A DNA stretch of 64,000 nt from Christensenella sp. UBA3792 (GCA_002369195.1 DFEW01000028.1:1-64000); one strand, 5' to 3'; shown: positions 34,935 through 43,952, counted from the stretch's first letter. A program made the numbers and translations. Notes: generated by a model not told the origin, from the sequence alone.

Positions 34935-35021
34935 TGGTGCGGGAAACAGGACTTGAACCTGCATGAAATCGCTTTCACACGGACCTGAACCGTGCGCGTC
35001 TGCCAATTCCGCCATTCCCGC
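34935..35021 (-). tRNA. tRNA-Leu (anticodon CAG)
   Basis: An 87-base class II tRNA with acceptor GCGGGAA/TTCCCGC, loop TTCAGGT, A73 and encoded CCA. Confidence 0.94.
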
Positions 35022-35027
35022 GTATTG

Positions 35028-35112
<85 letters not shown>

Positions 35113-35144
35113 ACGTAATACCTATTCAGTTATCAATGTCGTGT

Positions 35145-35219
35145 TGGAGCCGGCGATCGGAGTCGAACCAACAACCTACTGATTACAAATCAGTTGCTCT
35201 GCCATTGAGCTACGCCGGC
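35145..35219 (-). tRNA. tRNA-Thr (anticodon TGT)
   Basis: A 75-base cloverleaf with acceptor GCCGGCG/CGCCGGC, loop TTTGTAA, T73 and encoded CCA. Confidence 0.95.
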
Positions 35220-35228
35220 AGAAAAAAA

Positions 35229-35305
35229 TGGCGACCCGAAGGGGGCTCGAACCCCTGACCTCCAGCGTGACAGGCTGGCATTCTAACCAACTGAACTACC
35301 GGGCC
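35229..35305 (-). tRNA. tRNA-Asp (anticodon GTC)
   Basis: A 77-base cloverleaf with acceptor GGCCCGG/TCGGGTC (two G-U pairs), loop CTGTCAC, G73 and encoded CCA. Confidence 0.94.
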
Positions 35306-35312
35306 ACTCGTT

Positions 35313-35389
35313 TGGTGGGCCTTCAGGGACTTGAACCCCGGACCAATCGGTTATGAGCCGACCGCTCTGACCAACTGAGCTAAAGGCCC
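35313..35389 (-). tRNA. tRNA with CAT anticodon (Ile2 or elongator Met)
   Basis: A 77-base cloverleaf with acceptor GGGCCTT/AAGGCCC, loop CTCATAA, A73 and encoded CCA. It lacks the unpaired first base and GGG/CCC anticodon stem of the initiator. The body resembles Firmicutes tRNA-Ile2, whose C34 is turned to lysidine, but an elongator Met cannot be excluded by eye. Confidence 0.85.
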
Positions 35390-35409
35390 TTGTTCCCAGA
35401 AGGAAAAAA

Positions 35410-35484
35410 TGGTGATCCCGAGGAGATTCGAACTCCTGTAGCCGCCGTGAAAGGGCGGTGTCTTAACCACTTGACCACGGGACC
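35410..35484 (-). tRNA. tRNA-Glu (anticodon TTC)
   Basis: A 75-base cloverleaf with acceptor GGTCCCG/CGGGATC, loop CTTTCAC, A73 and encoded CCA. Confidence 0.94.
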
Positions 35485-35501
35485 ACTCAACCTTGCCGCA
35501 T

Positions 35502-35578
35502 TGGTCGGGGTGAGAGGATTTGAACCTCCGGCCCCATGCTCCCAAAGCACGTGCGCTACCGGACTGCGCTACACCCCG
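35502..35578 (-). tRNA. tRNA-Pro (anticodon TGG)
   Basis: A 77-base cloverleaf with acceptor CGGGGTG/CACCCCG, loop TTTGGGA, A73 and encoded CCA. It is the first gene of the operon. Confidence 0.95.
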
Positions 35579-35608
35579 AAAGTCGCACGAACTTCAAGCG
35601 GCTTGATT

Positions 35609-35637
35609 AGCATACAACATTTCGCCCGAAATGTCAA
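35609..35637 (-). promoter_or_regulatory. Promoter of the seven-tRNA operon
   Basis: A perfect TTGACA and TATGCT on the minus strand are spaced by 17 bases, 30 bases upstream of tRNA-Pro. Confidence 0.85.
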
Positions 35638-35669
35638 CAACAATTTTTGATTATTTTTATTTTTCTCGA

Positions 35670-36152
35670 TTACTGGAACGCCTTGAAGAACTTGGCAAGC
35701 GGTTCGAGCACGTCGTGCATCTCCCGAATCGAATCGTTCAGCTGTTCGATGTTGATGCTCTGCAGGTTCTTCATCGCATTCGAAATCTGCTCGATGAGCG
35801 TTTCAAGCCCCTGCGTGGACGACTTGATCTGATCGATCGTCTCCGCGCCGGTCGTTGCAAACGTCTCGACCGATTCGCCGAGCACTTCAAAATCGAGCTT
35901 CTGCAGATCCTGCGCAACGGTGTTGATGTTGCTGCCCGCTTCCGTCATCACCGCGGACAGGTCGTCGATGTTCTTCGTGATCTTCCCGATGTTGACCAGC
36001 AGCATCACGCAGATCAGAACGCATGCAGCCGTCGTCAGCGCGAGGCAGATGAGCTTGATCCGATTCAGCCGGAGATTCTTCCGTTCGAGCTGTTTGAGTT
36101 CCTCGATCGAATTCTGCAGGGATTCATTCGGATTGGTTTGCATCGTTTCCAT
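35670..36152 (-). CDS. Single-span coiled-coil membrane protein
   Basis: A 160-residue protein with a cytoplasmic helix (about 1-30), one membrane segment (34-54) and a long amphipathic coiled coil (60-155) made of heptads such as INTVAQDLQKLDFEVLGESVETF. It resembles DUF948-type proteins in architecture. AAAGGAG stands 6 bases before the ATG. It follows valS by 60 bases and probably reads through from it. Function unknown. Confidence 0.72.
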   Translation of the reverse strand: METMQTNPNESLQNSIEELKQLERKNLRLNRIKLICLALTTAACVLICVMLLVNIGKITKNIDDLSAVMTEAGSNINTVAQDLQKLDFEVLGESVETFATTGAETIDQIKSSTQGLETLIEQISNAMKNLQSINIEQLNDSIREMHDVLEPLAKFFKAFQ

Positions 36153-36212
36153 AGCTCTCTCCTTTTATCTGCCGGGGAAAGGGTATTTGCCCTCCCCCGG
36201 CGTATGGCTCGT

Positions 36213-38840
36213 TCAGTTCAGATCGGCACGGCGTTCCTCGAGACGCGCAAGCATCTCCTTCGCCGTTTCCAGTTTCCTGCGTTCCTCGTTGACGACCGCT
36301 TCCGGCGCTTTCTGCACGAATTTTTCGTTCGAAAGCTTGCCTTGCGCACGGGAGACTTCGCCCTTCACGCGCTCGATTTCTTTGTCGATGCGCGCGCGTT
36401 CCTCGTCGAGATCGACGAGAGACGCAAGCGGAATGTACGCTTCCGCACCGTTGCACACCAGATGCACGTCGGTCTTCTGCACATCGCCGCGCTCGCGATC
36501 GAACCGGATCTCATCCGCGCCGATCAGCTTCATCATCAGCGCGCTCAGCGCTTCGAACTTCTCCGGCTCCGGCACGACCAGCTTCGCCTTGATCTTCAGT
36601 CCCACCGGCACCTTGCGCTCCGCGCGCACGTTGCGGATCGCGCGGATCACGTCCTTCATCGTCTCCATGCACGCTTCTTCGTCAGCAAAGCGCGGCGATT
36701 CGGGCGCCTTTGGCCAATCGCAGAGCATGATCGTCTGTTCGTGATGCGGCAGGCGCAGATACAGTTCCTCGGTGATGAACGGCATGAACGGATGCAGCAG
36801 CTTCATCGACGTCGACAGCACGTACAGCAGCACGGACGAAACGCGCGCCTTCTCCTCGGGGTTGTCGCTGTACAGACTCGGCTTTGCAAGCTCGATATAC
36901 CAGTCACACAGGGTGCCCCAGATGAAGTCGTAAATCTTCTCGGCGGCGAGGTTCAGCTCATACGCATCGAGGTTTGCGGTCACGTCGCGGATCGTGCGGT
37001 CGAGCTGCGCAAGGATCCACTTGTCCGCGATCGAAAGCGCCTGTTCGTCGAACGTCGGCTCCGTGTTTTCGTCGATGTTCATCAGTACGAAGCGCGCCGC
37101 GTTGTACACCTTGTTGCAGAAATTGCGCGCCGCCTCGACCTTTTCGTTGTAGAAGCGCATGTCGTTGCCCGCGGCATTGCCCGTGACGAGCGAGAAGCGC
37201 AGCGAGTCCGCGCCGTAATGCTCGATGATGTCGAGCGGGTCGATGCCGTTGCCCAGGGATTTGCTCATCTTGCGTCCGAGTCCGTCTCGCACGAGTCCGT
37301 GCACATAAACGGTCTTGAACGGCTCCTCCTTCATGACCTCCGCTGCAAACGTGATCATGCGGGAGATCCAGAACGTGATGATGTCGTAGCCGGTCACAAG
37401 CGTGTCGGTCGGATAGAAGTACTTGAGCTCCTCCGTCTCCTCCGGCCAGCCGAGCGTGGAGAACGGCCAGAGACCGGACGAGAACCACGTATCGAGCACG
37501 TCCTCATCCTGTCTGAGCTTACCGCCGCACACCGGACACTTTTCGGGCGTATGTTCCTCGCAGAACGTGCCGCCGCAGTCGTCGCAGTAGTACACCGGAA
37601 TGCGGTGACCCCACCAGAGCTGACGCGAAATGCACCAGTCGCGGATGTTCTCCATCCAATGATAATAGTTCTTGTCGAACCGTTCCGGCACGAACTTGAC
37701 CTTGCCGCTGCGCACCATTTCGAGCGCGGGCTCGGCAAGCGGCTTCATGTCCACAAACCACTGCTTGGACACGATCGTTTCGATCGTCGTATGGCAGCGG
37801 TAGCAGGTGCCGACGTTGTGCGTATAATCCTCGATCTTAACGAGGTTTCCGCTTTCCTTCAGGTCATTGACGATGTTCTTGCGGCATTCGAAGCGATCCT
37901 GACCGCAATACCTGCCGCCCGCCTCGTTGATGTGTCCGTCGTCGGTGAACACGCGCAGCACCGGCAGGTTGTGACGCTTGCCGACTTCGAAGTCGTTCGG
38001 ATCGTGCGCAGGCGTGATCTTCACGGCGCCGGTACCGAATTCCATCTCGCAGTATTCGTCGCCGACGATCGGAATCTCGCGGTTCACCAGCGGCAGAACG
38101 ACCGTCTTGCCGATGATGTCCTTATAGCGCGGGTCCTCCGGATTGACCGCGACCGCGGTATCGCCGAGCATCGTTTCGGGACGCGTCGTCGCAACGGTGA
38201 TCGAATAGGACTTGTCCGGCGCATCGTAGCGCACATGCCACAGATGGCTGTCCTGGCTCTCGTACTCGACCTCCGCGTCGGACAGCGCGGTTTTGCAGTC
38301 GGGGCACCAGTTGATGATGCGGTCGCCGCGATAAATGAGCCCTTTGTCGTACAGGTTCTTGAATACGCGCAGCACGGCGCGGTTGCAGCCCTCGTCCATC
38401 GTGAAGCGTTCGCGCTCCCAATCGCACGAGGAGCCCATCTTGCGAAGCTGCTTAACGATCGTTCCGCCGTATTCGGCGCGCCATTCCCACGCGCGCTTTA
38501 AAAACGCCTCGCGTCCGATGTCGTTTTTGGTCTTGCCTTCCTTGGCAAGCGCTTCGACGATTTTGACTTCCGTCGCGATCGATGCGTGATCGGTGCCGGG
38601 CAGCCACAGCGTTTCGTAGCCGCACATGCGCTTGTAGCGGATGATCGTATCCTGCAGCGTGTTGTCGAGCGCGTGACCCATGTGCAGCTTGCCCGTGATG
38701 TTGGGCGGCGGGATCACGATCGTGAACGGCTTCTTTTCCGGATTCGGCGCGGCATGGAAGTACCCGTTCTTTTCCCACGTTTCGTACAGCGTATGCTCCA
38801 CGGATGCGGGATCGTAGGTTTTCGGCATTTCGATGTTCAT
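36213..38840 (-). CDS. valS: Valine-tRNA ligase
   Basis: An 875-residue class I synthetase that charges tRNA-Val. The HIGH motif reads HMGH at 53-56 (PPNITGKLHMGHAL), the KMSKS motif near 523 (GRKMSKSLGNG), with the editing domain between. The central zinc-like knuckles CPDC and CPVCGG are present. The C-terminal coiled coil (about 810-875, DEERARIDKEIERVKGEVSR) is typical of ValRS. The start MNIEMPK follows GAGAGG; the longer frame upstream lies in the T-box leader. Confidence 0.97.
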   Translation of the reverse strand: MNIEMPKTYDPASVEHTLYETWEKNGYFHAAPNPEKKPFTIVIPPPNITGKLHMGHALDNTLQDTIIRYKRMCGYETLWLPGTDHASIATEVKIVEALAKEGKTKNDIGREAFLKRAWEWRAEYGGTIVKQLRKMGSSCDWERERFTMDEGCNRAVLRVFKNLYDKGLIYRGDRIINWCPDCKTALSDAEVEYESQDSHLWHVRYDAPDKSYSITVATTRPETMLGDTAVAVNPEDPRYKDIIGKTVVLPLVNREIPIVGDEYCEMEFGTGAVKITPAHDPNDFEVGKRHNLPVLRVFTDDGHINEAGGRYCGQDRFECRKNIVNDLKESGNLVKIEDYTHNVGTCYRCHTTIETIVSKQWFVDMKPLAEPALEMVRSGKVKFVPERFDKNYYHWMENIRDWCISRQLWWGHRIPVYYCDDCGGTFCEEHTPEKCPVCGGKLRQDEDVLDTWFSSGLWPFSTLGWPEETEELKYFYPTDTLVTGYDIITFWISRMITFAAEVMKEEPFKTVYVHGLVRDGLGRKMSKSLGNGIDPLDIIEHYGADSLRFSLVTGNAAGNDMRFYNEKVEAARNFCNKVYNAARFVLMNIDENTEPTFDEQALSIADKWILAQLDRTIRDVTANLDAYELNLAAEKIYDFIWGTLCDWYIELAKPSLYSDNPEEKARVSSVLLYVLSTSMKLLHPFMPFITEELYLRLPHHEQTIMLCDWPKAPESPRFADEEACMETMKDVIRAIRNVRAERKVPVGLKIKAKLVVPEPEKFEALSALMMKLIGADEIRFDRERGDVQKTDVHLVCNGAEAYIPLASLVDLDEERARIDKEIERVKGEVSRAQGKLSNEKFVQKAPEAVVNEERRKLETAKEMLARLEERRADLN

Positions 38841-38858
38841 GTCTGTTCCTCTCATTTC

Positions 38859-39091
38859 AAAAAATACGCCCACTTCGTCAAAGGACGAAGTGAGCGTTCG
38901 CGGTACCACCTTTGTTAAACGGAACGAATCCGTTTCCCTCTCTGTCGATAACGGGACAACCCGGATGCGGCTATTGCGTTCACCGCATCGGCTCCAAAGC
39001 GACCTTCCGCGATTCTGAATCCGACCGTTCTTTCAGCCGTGGAACGGATCTCTGACGGACGAAGCGCGTACTCCTCTTTTTCAAAGCTTCT
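38859..39091 (-). promoter_or_regulatory. T-box riboswitch leader of valS
   Basis: The minus strand between promoter and valS contains the T-box sequence AAAGGTGGTACCGCG (38899-38913) and a following terminator stem (38859-38896, GCTCACTTCGTC with GACGAAGTGGGC and a T-run). Upstream, AAGAGGAGTACGCG and a long stem I are typical. The codon GTC at 39001-39003, within GAAGGTCGCTTTGG, fits the specifier loop and means Val. Uncharged tRNA-Val should favour the antiterminator and let valS be read. The specifier choice is inference. Confidence 0.9.
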
Positions 39092-39097
39092 TTTGAG

Positions 39098-39125
39098 ATT
39101 TTACCACATTTTTCGCGCTTGTCAA
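39098..39125 (-). promoter_or_regulatory. Promoter of valS
   Basis: A perfect TTGACA and TAAAAT on the minus strand are spaced by 16 bases, just behind the end of the upstream lipoprotein gene. Confidence 0.85.
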
Positions 39126-39129
39126 GCGT

Positions 39130-40992
39130 TTATTGCGCGGCCGCCCACGCGTCCATCCGCTCGTTTAAAAGATCGAACGCGCCGGGACCCCAGCTCAGGT
39201 ATTCCTCATAGAACGCGACGGGATCGAACTTGTCGCCGAGCGTTTTCTTGCAGCGCTCGGTCAGATCGAACAGCTCCGCGAAGCCGATTTCATACTTGAC
39301 GTAATAGATCGGCATCATGATGCAGAGATCGTAAATTCTGTCCGCATACTCGCCCATGTTCCAGCGGTTCAGATAATCCTTGACCTCCGCCTTCGACGCG
39401 CCCTGGCCGTTGACCATCAGCGAGCAGTACATGACGAATGCGTTCGAGAGCCGGTCGTTCAGCATCATAACGATCGCGTAATCCGAACCGTAGCGCTCGT
39501 TGACGCGCGCGATGTTCAGCTCGGAGTTGGTCGACCACGATTCGGCATATCCGTTCGTTTCGATAATCATCTGGAACTTCGGGATCGTGCCGAGCGAATA
39601 CTGGTACGTGAACTGATACATATGTCCGGGGAAGCCCTCATGTGCGAGCGTGGACATATCGTAGTGCTGCTTATCCTTCGGGTTCGTCAGAATGATGTTG
39701 TGCTGATAGTCGTCCACAGCGGGCGTCAGATAGGCAGCCGGCGAGAACGTGTCCTGCAGTTCCTTCGGCACTTCGACGTACTTGACTTCGACGTCCGGCA
39801 TCGGGGGAACGATCTTCGGCATCAGGGTCTTGAGGTACGCTTCGTCGCCGCCGATCGAACCGGTCGTAATGACCTTGCCTTCCTCCAGCTGATCGTAGCA
39901 CTTGATGACGCTGTCATACATCGTGTTGTACATCGTGCCGATCACACGGTTTAAGAACGTCATCGCGTCCTGTACGGAACGGTCGTTGTTGCCGTCATGC
40001 TTCAGCTTCCAGCAGAAGTAGTCGTATGCCGCGCCGCCCTGCTCGTACGCGCCGACCGCCTTGCGGCACTTCGGACGCAGTTCCTTGAGCCCGTTGTAGA
40101 GGATCTTGTAGCCCTCGATCCATTCGTTGTTAACGAGATCGTCGTTTTGCTTGATGTACGCGGTCTTCTGCTCGTCGGTCAAAAAGTCCGCGTTCTCCAT
40201 CGCTTCCTTGAACGTGCCGTGCAAAAAGCTCGATCTGCCGGTCTTGATCACGCTGTTGAGGTCCTCCAGAACCGTGTCAAGCGCTTCCTCTGTCATGAAC
40301 CAGCCGCGTTCCGCGCGCTCCTGCTCGAACGCAAGCACCTGTCCCATATAGCGCGGAACATCCGCAAGCAGGGTCATATAGTGCTCGACATCCAGTTCGT
40401 CATAGAACCGGTAGAGCCCGAATTCGAGCGGCAGATTCGCCTGTAGACCGACGTACATATCGAGCGGCTCGTAGTTGTAGAACCAGTCCTTCGATTCGAT
40501 CTCCGCCTCAAAGAAGCGCAGATAGTTGTCGTAAGCAAACTGCAGATGATCGCTGAGTCCGTCGCGATCGATCTCAAGCAGCTTGTCCCGCCATTCGACG
40601 CACGATTCGACCCATTCGTTGTTCGCTTCCTCGGTGAAATCGCCGAGCGAGACATCGATCGTCGATTCGTCGATCCCGAAATTTTCCGGATGACGGCAAT
40701 ACTGGTCGAGCGTGGTGATATCGCTCGAAACGTACCACACGAACAGTTCATCGTCGTACGCGCGGAACGCGTCGTCGAGATCACCCTGTTGAAGCGGAAC
40801 TTCGGTGGGTTCCGGCGTCGGCTCCTCGGTGGGTTCCGGCGTCGGCACGTCGGTCGGCTTCGGGGTATTTGCCTGCACTTGTTGTGTCGGCGCGGGCGTC
40901 GCATTTGCGCCGTTGTTCTTCTTGCAGGCGAAGCATGCCGCGAGCATCACGAGCGCAAGCGCCAGTACGAAAAGTCGTTTCATCGGTTTCAT
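39130..40992 (-). CDS. DUF885 lipoprotein, probable zinc metallopeptidase
   Basis: A 620-residue lipoprotein. The signal peptide (MKRLFVLALALVMLAACFAC) has two possible lipobox cysteines, at 20 and 23. A Thr/Pro/Glu linker (about 32-68) follows. The DUF885 domain holds LAHEGFPGHMYQ, an HExxxGH zinc motif, and a distal glutamate region ETNGYAESW, as in this peptidase-like family. It probably cuts peptides outside the membrane. AAAGGAGG precedes the ATG. It has its own promoter, and the valS promoter starts at its stop codon. Confidence 0.9.
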   Translation of the reverse strand: MKPMKRLFVLALALVMLAACFACKKNNGANATPAPTQQVQANTPKPTDVPTPEPTEEPTPEPTEVPLQQGDLDDAFRAYDDELFVWYVSSDITTLDQYCRHPENFGIDESTIDVSLGDFTEEANNEWVESCVEWRDKLLEIDRDGLSDHLQFAYDNYLRFFEAEIESKDWFYNYEPLDMYVGLQANLPLEFGLYRFYDELDVEHYMTLLADVPRYMGQVLAFEQERAERGWFMTEEALDTVLEDLNSVIKTGRSSFLHGTFKEAMENADFLTDEQKTAYIKQNDDLVNNEWIEGYKILYNGLKELRPKCRKAVGAYEQGGAAYDYFCWKLKHDGNNDRSVQDAMTFLNRVIGTMYNTMYDSVIKCYDQLEEGKVITTGSIGGDEAYLKTLMPKIVPPMPDVEVKYVEVPKELQDTFSPAAYLTPAVDDYQHNIILTNPKDKQHYDMSTLAHEGFPGHMYQFTYQYSLGTIPKFQMIIETNGYAESWSTNSELNIARVNERYGSDYAIVMMLNDRLSNAFVMYCSLMVNGQGASKAEVKDYLNRWNMGEYADRIYDLCIMMPIYYVKYEIGFAELFDLTERCKKTLGDKFDPVAFYEEYLSWGPGAFDLLNERMDAWAAAQ

Positions 40993-41027
40993 GGTTGACC
41001 TCCTTTTGTATTCGGAACATCGTTTTC

Positions 41028-41056
41028 AGTATAACATATCCGTCGCAAATCCGCAA
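41028..41056 (-). promoter_or_regulatory. Promoter of the DUF885 lipoprotein
   Basis: TTGCGG and TATACT on the minus strand are spaced by 17 bases, 35 bases from the start codon. Confidence 0.72.
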
Positions 41057-41070
41057 CTTTCGCTATACCT

Positions 41071-41108
41071 CTGTAAATAAGACACCGCAAAGCGGGAAAG
41101 TGTTACAG
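41071..41108 (-). terminator. Possible terminator-like hairpin behind rluD
   Basis: An interrupted stem (CTGTA, ACAC and CGC pairing with GCG, GTGT and TACAG) lies 21 bases behind the rluD stop. It lacks a good T-run, so termination is uncertain. Confidence 0.35.
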
Positions 41109-41129
41109 CTATTTTGAAAAATTTTCCGT

Positions 41130-42062
41130 TCAAAGATACGGAACGCTTTCGGGCGACAGCGTGCTGCCGAGGCGCTTCAGCGCGGTCCTGAAATCTTCGG
41201 GAACCGGTGCGGTGAACGTCATCGTCTCCCCCGTCGCCGGATGTGCGAACGTCAGCCGGTATCCGTGCAGCGCCTGTCCCGAAAGTCCAAGCTTCGGTGC
41301 GGGCGAACCGTACACCTCATCGCCGAGTATCGGATGCTTGATGTACGCCATATGCACGCGAATCTGGTGTGTTCTTCCCGTTTCCAGTGCGACGTCCAGC
41401 AGCGTTTCCGTACCGAACCGCTCCGCAACGTGCCAATGCGTGACCGCGTGCCGCCCGTTTTCGACGACCGCCATGCGCTTGCGGTCGGTGTGATGCCGCC
41501 CGATCGGCGCGTTGACCGTGCCGGAATCCTCCTTTAGATTGCCGTGTACGAGACACACGTATTCGCGGTGCGCACTGTGATCCGCAAACTGCCGCGACAG
41601 CGCTTCATGCGCCACGTCGTTTTTGGCGACGACGAGCAGCCCGCTCGTGAACCGGTCGATGCGGTGCACGATGCCCGGACGCGGACCGTTCGCTTCGCTC
41701 AGCGTGCCGAACCGGTACAGCAGCGCGTTGACGAGCGTGCCGCTTTCGTTTCCCGGCGCGGGATGCACGACCATGCCCTTCGGCTTGTTGAGCACGGCAA
41801 GGTCATCATCCTCATATACGATATCGAGCGGAATATCCTCCGGCTCCGGCAGCGCGCCCGTATCGGCCATCGGCACAAGGATGCGCATCGAATCGCCGGC
41901 TTTCACCTCGGTATTCGGCTTGCACGGACGGTCGTTTTTCAGGACCGCGCCATCCTTAATGAGCTTGCTCAGCTTCGATCTGGACAGCTCGGTATTCTCC
42001 GCAAGGTACGCGTCAATTCTCGCCGCGTCCGTCTCCGCGATCAGCAGGATCGTTTCCGTCAT
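41130..42062 (-). CDS. rluD: RluD-family 23S rRNA pseudouridine synthase
   Basis: A 310-residue protein with an N-terminal S4 domain (about 13-60) and a pseudouridine synthase domain with catalytic Asp136 in GIVHRIDRFTSGLLVV and later LETGRTHQIRVHMAYI. It converts uridines in 23S rRNA helix 69 if it is a true RluD; other RluA-family targets are possible. The start was set at ATG 42062, with AGGAGG 15 bases upstream, which is long. This gives a 50-bp overlap with the end of lspA in another frame. Confidence 0.9.
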   Translation of the reverse strand: MTETILLIAETDAARIDAYLAENTELSRSKLSKLIKDGAVLKNDRPCKPNTEVKAGDSMRILVPMADTGALPEPEDIPLDIVYEDDDLAVLNKPKGMVVHPAPGNESGTLVNALLYRFGTLSEANGPRPGIVHRIDRFTSGLLVVAKNDVAHEALSRQFADHSAHREYVCLVHGNLKEDSGTVNAPIGRHHTDRKRMAVVENGRHAVTHWHVAERFGTETLLDVALETGRTHQIRVHMAYIKHPILGDEVYGSPAPKLGLSGQALHGYRLTFAHPATGETMTFTAPVPEDFRTALKRLGSTLSPESVPYL

Positions 42063-42747
42063 CATGCGGGTTTTCTGCGTCCTCCTCTTCCTCCGGAATT
42101 CGTTCCTGAAAACGGCCGATCCGGTTCTGTTTGCGCTCCTTTGCAATACGCTCCGCCTCCTCGCGCGTCGGCAGGCGGAACAGCGCGCGGTACTCGTCCT
42201 CGAACGTCTCGAACACACCGACCTTGCGGAAGAACGCTTCGAACAGAAGCAGGGCGATCGCGATGCAGATCGCCGCGTCCGCGATGTTGAAGATCGGGAA
42301 ATTGATAAACTTCGCGTAAATGAGATCGCGCACGTATCCGAACGCGATGCGGTCGAAAAGATTGCCGATCGACCCGCCGATCAGAAGTCCGACGATGACT
42401 TTGGACAGCGCGGGCAGGTTCTTGCGCGTGCGGACCGTGAAGAACAGCAGCAGCACGAGGAAGATCGCGGTCAGGGCAAGCAGCAGGCGCACCGCCCACG
42501 CATTGCCGTTGCCGATGCCCCAAAGCGCCGCGTCGTTCGGCGTAAAGCTCAGCACGATGAACTTCCCGCCGCGCGGGATCGAGTTGTTCTGCGCAACGTT
42601 TGCCTGCGCCAAAAACGTGCGCAGCGCATCGAGGTCGAACAGCGAACCGGTATAGCCGAGCTGTCCGATCACGTGCGCGTGCACGATCCAGTATTTGCTG
42701 ATCTGATCGAGCGCCAGTACGATGAGCGCCGTGAGTAGTATTGCCAT
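42013..42747 (-). CDS. lspA: Lipoprotein signal peptidase (signal peptidase II), extended form
   Basis: A 244-residue aspartyl protease of the membrane that removes signal peptides from lipoproteins. The catalytic pair lies in YVRDLI (Asp141) and FNIADAAI (Asp157), with NLFDR between. Normal LspA has about 150-170 residues. Here an insertion of roughly 30 residues follows the first membrane segment (about 28-65), and a charged cytoplasmic tail (about 178-244) follows the last one and runs into rluD. Several lipoproteins in this window are its likely substrates. Confidence 0.92.
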   Translation of the reverse strand: MAILLTALIVLALDQISKYWIVHAHVIGQLGYTGSLFDLDALRTFLAQANVAQNNSIPRGGKFIVLSFTPNDAALWGIGNGNAWAVRLLLALTAIFLVLLLFFTVRTRKNLPALSKVIVGLLIGGSIGNLFDRIAFGYVRDLIYAKFINFPIFNIADAAICIAIALLLFEAFFRKVGVFETFEDEYRALFRLPTREEAERIAKERKQNRIGRFQERIPEEEEDAENPHDDGNDPADRGDGRGEN

Positions 42748-43359
42748 TTAATCCTCCGTATCGACGGCGAGTTCCTTTGCGTAAAGGTTCGCGTAGTTTT
42801 CCTTTGCCTGCAGGACCTTGTCCACGTACCGGTCCGTCTCACCGAACGGAATGTAGCGGATGTGTCCCTTGCTGTCGAGCCCATATTCGGAGATCCAAAG
42901 CTCAGCGCGGTGCGGACCGGCGTTGTACGCCGCGAGCGTGACCGCTTCGTTCTGATCGAACCGGTCGAGCTGTGCGCGCAGGTACCAGCATCCGTAGCGG
43001 ATCGAAACCTCCGGATCGTACAGGCGCTCCTCCGAGAACGGCTCGCCGAGCGCCTCTGCGATTTCCGCGCCGGTCTGCGGCATGATCTGCATCAGTCCCT
43101 TTGCGCCGACGCGGCTCGTCGCGCTTTCGTTGAAGCTGCTTTCGGTATAGATGACCGCGCACACGAGCGCAGGATCGAGGTCGTACTGCGCGCTGTAGGT
43201 CTTTATCAGGTCGACGTGCTCCAGTTTGAACCGTGCCCGCAGCACGTTCGGAAGCACCCAGAACACGAGTGCCGACGTCAGAAGCAGGCAGGCCGCGATC
43301 ATGGACAGCACGATCAGGACCGTCTTTTGTTTTTTCGTAATGGGTTGTTGTTCGCTCAT
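42748..43359 (-). CDS. Membrane-bound lytic transglycosylase (SLT domain)
   Basis: A 203-residue protein with a membrane anchor (13-35) and an SLT/goose-lysozyme-like domain. The catalytic Glu73 stands in YTESSFNESATSRVGAKGLMQIMP, followed by YDPEVSIRYGCWYLRAQLD and LAAYNAGPHRA, all hallmarks of the fold. It cleaves the glycan strands of peptidoglycan. The start overlaps the coaE stop by four bases; the frame upstream of it lies antisense-like within coaE and is not used. The lspA ATG follows its stop directly, and the lspA ribosome site sits in its last codons. Confidence 0.92.
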   Translation of the reverse strand: MSEQQPITKKQKTVLIVLSMIAACLLLTSALVFWVLPNVLRARFKLEHVDLIKTYSAQYDLDPALVCAVIYTESSFNESATSRVGAKGLMQIMPQTGAEIAEALGEPFSEERLYDPEVSIRYGCWYLRAQLDRFDQNEAVTLAAYNAGPHRAELWISEYGLDSKGHIRYIPFGETDRYVDKVLQAKENYANLYAKELAVDTED

Positions 43360-43952
43360 GTCAATTCCTTCCGGATCCGCTCGATCAGCGCATCGGCCTC
43401 CGCCGCAAACGCTTCGGGCGTTCCCTCGTTTCGGATCGTAAACGTCGCGCGCATCTGCCGTTCTTCGTCGCGCATCTGCGCCGCGATCCTTGCGCGCACC
43501 GCCTGTTCGTCGGTATTGTCCCGCGCGACGACGCGCGCGATGCGTATCTCCGGATCGCACAGAATTGCAACGGTGCAGGCGCAGAACGCGTCCATGCCGG
43601 TTTCGAACAGCAGCGGCACATCCCACGCCGCAAGCGGCGCGCCGCAGTCGCCGGTGATGCGAAGCATTTCTTCAAGCACATACGGATGAATGATGCCGTT
43701 CAGCGCTTCGCGAAGGTCCCCGTTTTCGAACACGCGCGAGGCGATATAGCCGCGGTTCGCCGTACCGTCCGCATTGACTGCATCCGGACCGAACAGATCG
43801 ATCGCGCTTTGAAAGCATGCCGATCCGGGCGTCAGCGCGCTTCTGGAGATCGCGTCCGCGTCGACGATCGGAATGCCGAATGCCGAAAACCGTGCGGTCA
43901 GCGTGCTCTTGCCGGAGCCGATGCCGCCCGTAATGCCGATGATGCGCGTCAT
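43356..43952 (-). CDS. coaE: Dephospho-CoA kinase
   Basis: A 198-residue kinase for the last step of coenzyme A synthesis. The P-loop is GGIGSGKS at 9-16, followed by VDADAISR and later WDVPLLFETGMD, typical of CoaE. Start overlaps the polA stop (ATGA). The polA-coaE pairing is common in Firmicutes. Confidence 0.95.
   Translation of the reverse strand: MTRIIGITGGIGSGKSTLTARFSAFGIPIVDADAISRSALTPGSACFQSAIDLFGPDAVNADGTANRGYIASRVFENGDLREALNGIIHPYVLEEMLRITGDCGAPLAAWDVPLLFETGMDAFCACTVAILCDPEIRIARVVARDNTDEQAVRARIAAQMRDEERQMRATFTIRNEGTPEAFAAEADALIERIRKELT

Noticed and set aside
35313-35389. Initiator tRNA-fMet
   Set aside because: The first acceptor pair is intact and the three G-C pairs of the initiator anticodon stem are missing.
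35631-38501. A 956-codon open frame on the plus strand
   Set aside because: It is antisense to valS and reads as a low-information Arg/His/Leu-rich protein, the expected shadow of a GC-rich gene.
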